64,000 nt of DNA, from assembly GCA_977006965.1 (NCBI GenBank), contig OZ345380.1:868001-932000 (forward strand). Reading direction: 5' to 3'. The notes under the pieces were generated by a model. That model was not told where the DNA came from and made no database searches. It saw only the letters and a program-made list of their open reading frames with translations. A program made the position numbers and the translations under genes. Of this stretch, positions 62,164 through 64,000 are shown in pieces. The stretch is from Phymatolithon calcareum. Taxonomy: Eukaryota; Rhodophyta; Florideophyceae; Hapalidiales. Each line of letters begins with the position of its first letter. Within the stretch, counting starts at the first letter, position 1.

Positions 62164-64000
62164 CTACGCTATAGTCATCTGGCTGCTCAAAACGTTCTTG
62201 ATTCGTAATTCTCTCCCAACAAGAGCTCCGGTAAGTCTCTTGCACTCAAACTCAATTTCTGTACTCATCTTCGATGACGCTAGAGTACGTTGTAAGGCGA
62301 CTAGTTCGACCACCGCGGTAATCCCACAGTACGCACCCAACACTGATTTCCTCCAAAGGGGTGCTCGGTTGAATGTCAACCTTAGGCACCTTAAACGTGT
62401 TGTTCTTTCTCCTATGTAAAGGATCCCTGGTAGCTTGCCTTCAATAGGAATCTTCATTGACCTGCCTTCTTCTTCCTTTTCCCATACCTTAATTGTTTCT
62501 TCTCTCCTCGTCTTCTTCGTGACAGATCCCTCCTGGGCTTTCTGAAGGGCTTGTCGCAAGTCTTCATACATCTTGAGATATTCAATATCCTTCATTGCTT
62601 CCTTTACGTCCTCATCTCTTCCAACGTACTCTTCTGTTTCTTCAAGGCGCTTTTTGTGCCTTACCAGGCTTAATGCAAACCTTTCTGCTTGATGACGTCT
62701 CCTCATCTTTGGTGGTCCCAGTCGGCACAGAACTCGCATTCGGTCCCGGCGGTGTTCGGCATACTTTCCGAAAACATTTTTGTAGAACAAGCCCTCTGCC
62801 GACTCGATTGCCGAGAGCAATCGATTTGTCATTGGAGTAACGTGTAACGCATACTCCCATTTCGGGATAATTAGCGACTTAAAGATCCTGATGCATGTCT
62901 CCGGTTTGAATCCTCGAACATTCACTCCAAGCTCCCGCAGCTTATGTATGCATCCTGCAGCATTTCGAACTCTTGCTATGGCCGTGTCATCCGTAACACC
63001 CTTGTTATTCATGCTTACCCCAAGATACGAGAGTCTCCAGGCTTGATATAGTTCTCGTCCTGCCAAGTAAAACGTGTGCTTCTGAAGTCCTTTGTACTTA
63101 AGAACTTCGCTTTTTCCTGGTTTTGTGTTCCATTTCATGCCATTTTCGCTTGCCCAACTGGTCGCTATATCAAGAAGTTTCTGCATTCCTCGTCCTGTCT
63201 TCGCTTGAAGCTGGACATCATCTGCGAACAATTGCACAGGACTTTCTGAAACGTTCCTGTCTGTCTTGGAGACGGCTTCTGCGAATGTGTCCATGAATAT
63301 ATTGTATAGGCATGGACTAAGCGGGGAACCTTGAGGTACTCCTCGGTCGATGATACACCACGTTTCTGTCTCGTCTCCAGCTGATGTGACCCACGATGGT
63401 TTTAACAGGTACGCAACCATCCTTGCTATCTCTTGGGGAAGTTTCTCCTTCAGCCTCTTCATGAGGATATCCCTGGGCACACTATCGTATGCTGCGGATA
63501 GGTCAAGAACTGCCATGAACGGATGGCCCTTTTTCATTGAACTTTTTGCCCGGAGTATAGCGAGATAAGTGCTTCTGTCTTTCCGAAAACCCAGCTGAAC
63601 CTTATTGAAGCGATAGTTCTCGCGTATGTATGCATCTAGAGCTGAGTCGATGATTTTCCTGGCTTGACTTAAAAGAGATATGGGCCTGTAGTTTGCTGCT
63701 ACATGAGCTGGGCCTTTCTTGTATAAGGGAATCAGAGTTGCTTGGCGCCATGCCCGAGGAAGACATTTGAGTCTCCCGCATGTTTCCCATAATGCTAGCA
63801 TTATTTCGAGCCCCGCTTCTTTGTTCGCGTGCAACATTTCGACCGCAATTCCGTCTGGACCTACCGCCTTCCCCTTCGGTGCTCTGTTGAATGCTCTTGC
63901 GATGTGCCGCTTCATTGCCCTATTGAGTGCAAACGTACGCAACGGCATATTCCAGTCTTCTTCCGCCTTACAAACACTTGAGATGTATGCTGAGAATTTG
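62164..64000 (-). CDS. LINE reverse transcriptase (ORF2), partial at window edge
   Basis: Open from beyond the window end to the stop at 62164, at least 611 codons with no break. Numbering from the in-frame Met at 63948: AFNRAPKGKAVGPDGIAVE (about 19-37), YRPISLLSQARKI, GFRKDRSTYLAI, the first catalytic Asp in AVLDLSAAYDSVPRD (146-160), GVPQGSPLSPCLYN (203-216), and the FADD active site at 241-244 (VQLFADDVQLQAK). These are the RT motifs of non-LTR retrotransposons. The upstream endonuclease should lie beyond 64000. The C-terminal 200 residues contain a Lys/Glu-rich helix and no obvious zinc knuckle. The 3' end with AAAATAAAATCATC lies near 62095; related tails are at 44952-45140 and 46915-47254. 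Since the frame is intact, this copy is recent. Confidence 0.88.
   Translation of the reverse strand, partial: KFSAYISSVCKAEEDWNMPLRTFALNRAMKRHIARAFNRAPKGKAVGPDGIAVEMLHANKEAGLEIMLALWETCGRLKCLPRAWRQATLIPLYKKGPAHVAANYRPISLLSQARKIIDSALDAYIRENYRFNKVQLGFRKDRSTYLAILRAKSSMKKGHPFMAVLDLSAAYDSVPRDILMKRLKEKLPQEIARMVAYLLKPSWVTSAGDETETWCIIDRGVPQGSPLSPCLYNIFMDTFAEAVSKTDRNVSESPVQLFADDVQLQAKTGRGMQKLLDIATSWASENGMKWNTKPGKSEVLKYKGLQKHTFYLAGRELYQAWRLSYLGVSMNNKGVTDDTAIARVRNAAGCIHKLRELGVNVRGFKPETCIRIFKSLIIPKWEYALHVTPMTNRLLSAIESAEGLFYKNVFGKYAEHRRDRMRVLCRLGPPKMRRRHQAERFALSLVRHKKRLEETEEYVGRDEDVKEAMKDIEYLKMYEDLRQALQKAQEGSVTKKTRREETIKVWEKEEEGRSMKIPIEGKLPGILYIGERTTRLRCLRLTFNRAPLWRKSVLGAYCGITAVVELVALQRTLASSKMSTEIEFECKRLTGALVGRELRIKNVLSSQMTIA

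Noticed and set aside
1-64000. CRISPR arrays, bacterial operons, phage or integron structures
   Set aside because: No regularly spaced short repeats or ribosome-binding-site-led gene clusters; introns and transposons show the DNA is eukaryotic.

Overview
The window looks like nuclear DNA of a red alga, most likely a florideophyte of the Chondrus/Gracilaria type. This is inference. Host genes are compact and mostly intronless or carry one short GT-AG intron, a plastid-type fusion gene is present, and almost everything else is transposable-element debris. Stop usage is standard: host genes end in both TGA and TAA, so the in-frame TGA codons inside transposons are real stops. Where an open frame began at a non-ATG codon I give the first in-frame ATG as the start.

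1-6.2 kb: a 130-bp duplicated scrap of the nucleoporin gene found at 30 kb, a bacterial-type DUF1254/DUF1214 gene (-), a Harbinger-type transposase scrap, a dense GTGAC array, a perfect palindrome, and a CS/Hsp20-like ORF (+) with one frame break. 6.2-14.9 kb: a decayed large DDE transposon (-), a divergent broken ORF that may be its partner, and an unrecognised minus-strand gene group. 15-26 kb: palindromes, a long inverted repeat with a tandem duplication, a hAT transposase (-) broken by single-base indels, deletion derivatives of a second hAT family (+), a fragment of a planctomycete-type protein, a non-autonomous piggyBac-like element with TTAA duplications, and a piggyBac-like transposase remnant.

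26-36 kb is the host gene island: a HEI10/RNF212/Zip3-like RING gene (-) with a decayed intron-bearing paralogue 1.5 kb past its 3' end, Nup88 (-), a divergent plastid guanylate kinase fused to an AtpI/CGLD22-like membrane domain (+), and a convergent TDG/Mug-type uracil/thymine DNA glycosylase (-). These reading frames are intact over about 6.5 kb, while every older DNA transposon in the window is broken, mostly by single-base homopolymer indels and by nonsense changes that can be explained as transitions.

36-64 kb is nested retroelement territory. It holds a young LTR element (identical 313-bp LTRs, 5-bp target duplication) whose only ORF carries two AT-hooks, and a Ty1/copia element with an extra C2H2 zinc-finger ORF, an unusual protease motif and a truncated 5' LTR. 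There are also LINE reverse transcriptase and 3' fragments, a tRNA-headed SINE sharing a tail with LINE-like repeats, TTC-tailed retroelement ends, and two retro-inserted copies of an unrecognised ORF family, each split by a later insertion with a 14-bp target duplication. The young AT-hook element and the copia element share LTR ends, a primer-binding-site-like sequence and R-region sequence, so they may form an autonomous/non-autonomous pair; this is the best candidate for an undescribed system here.
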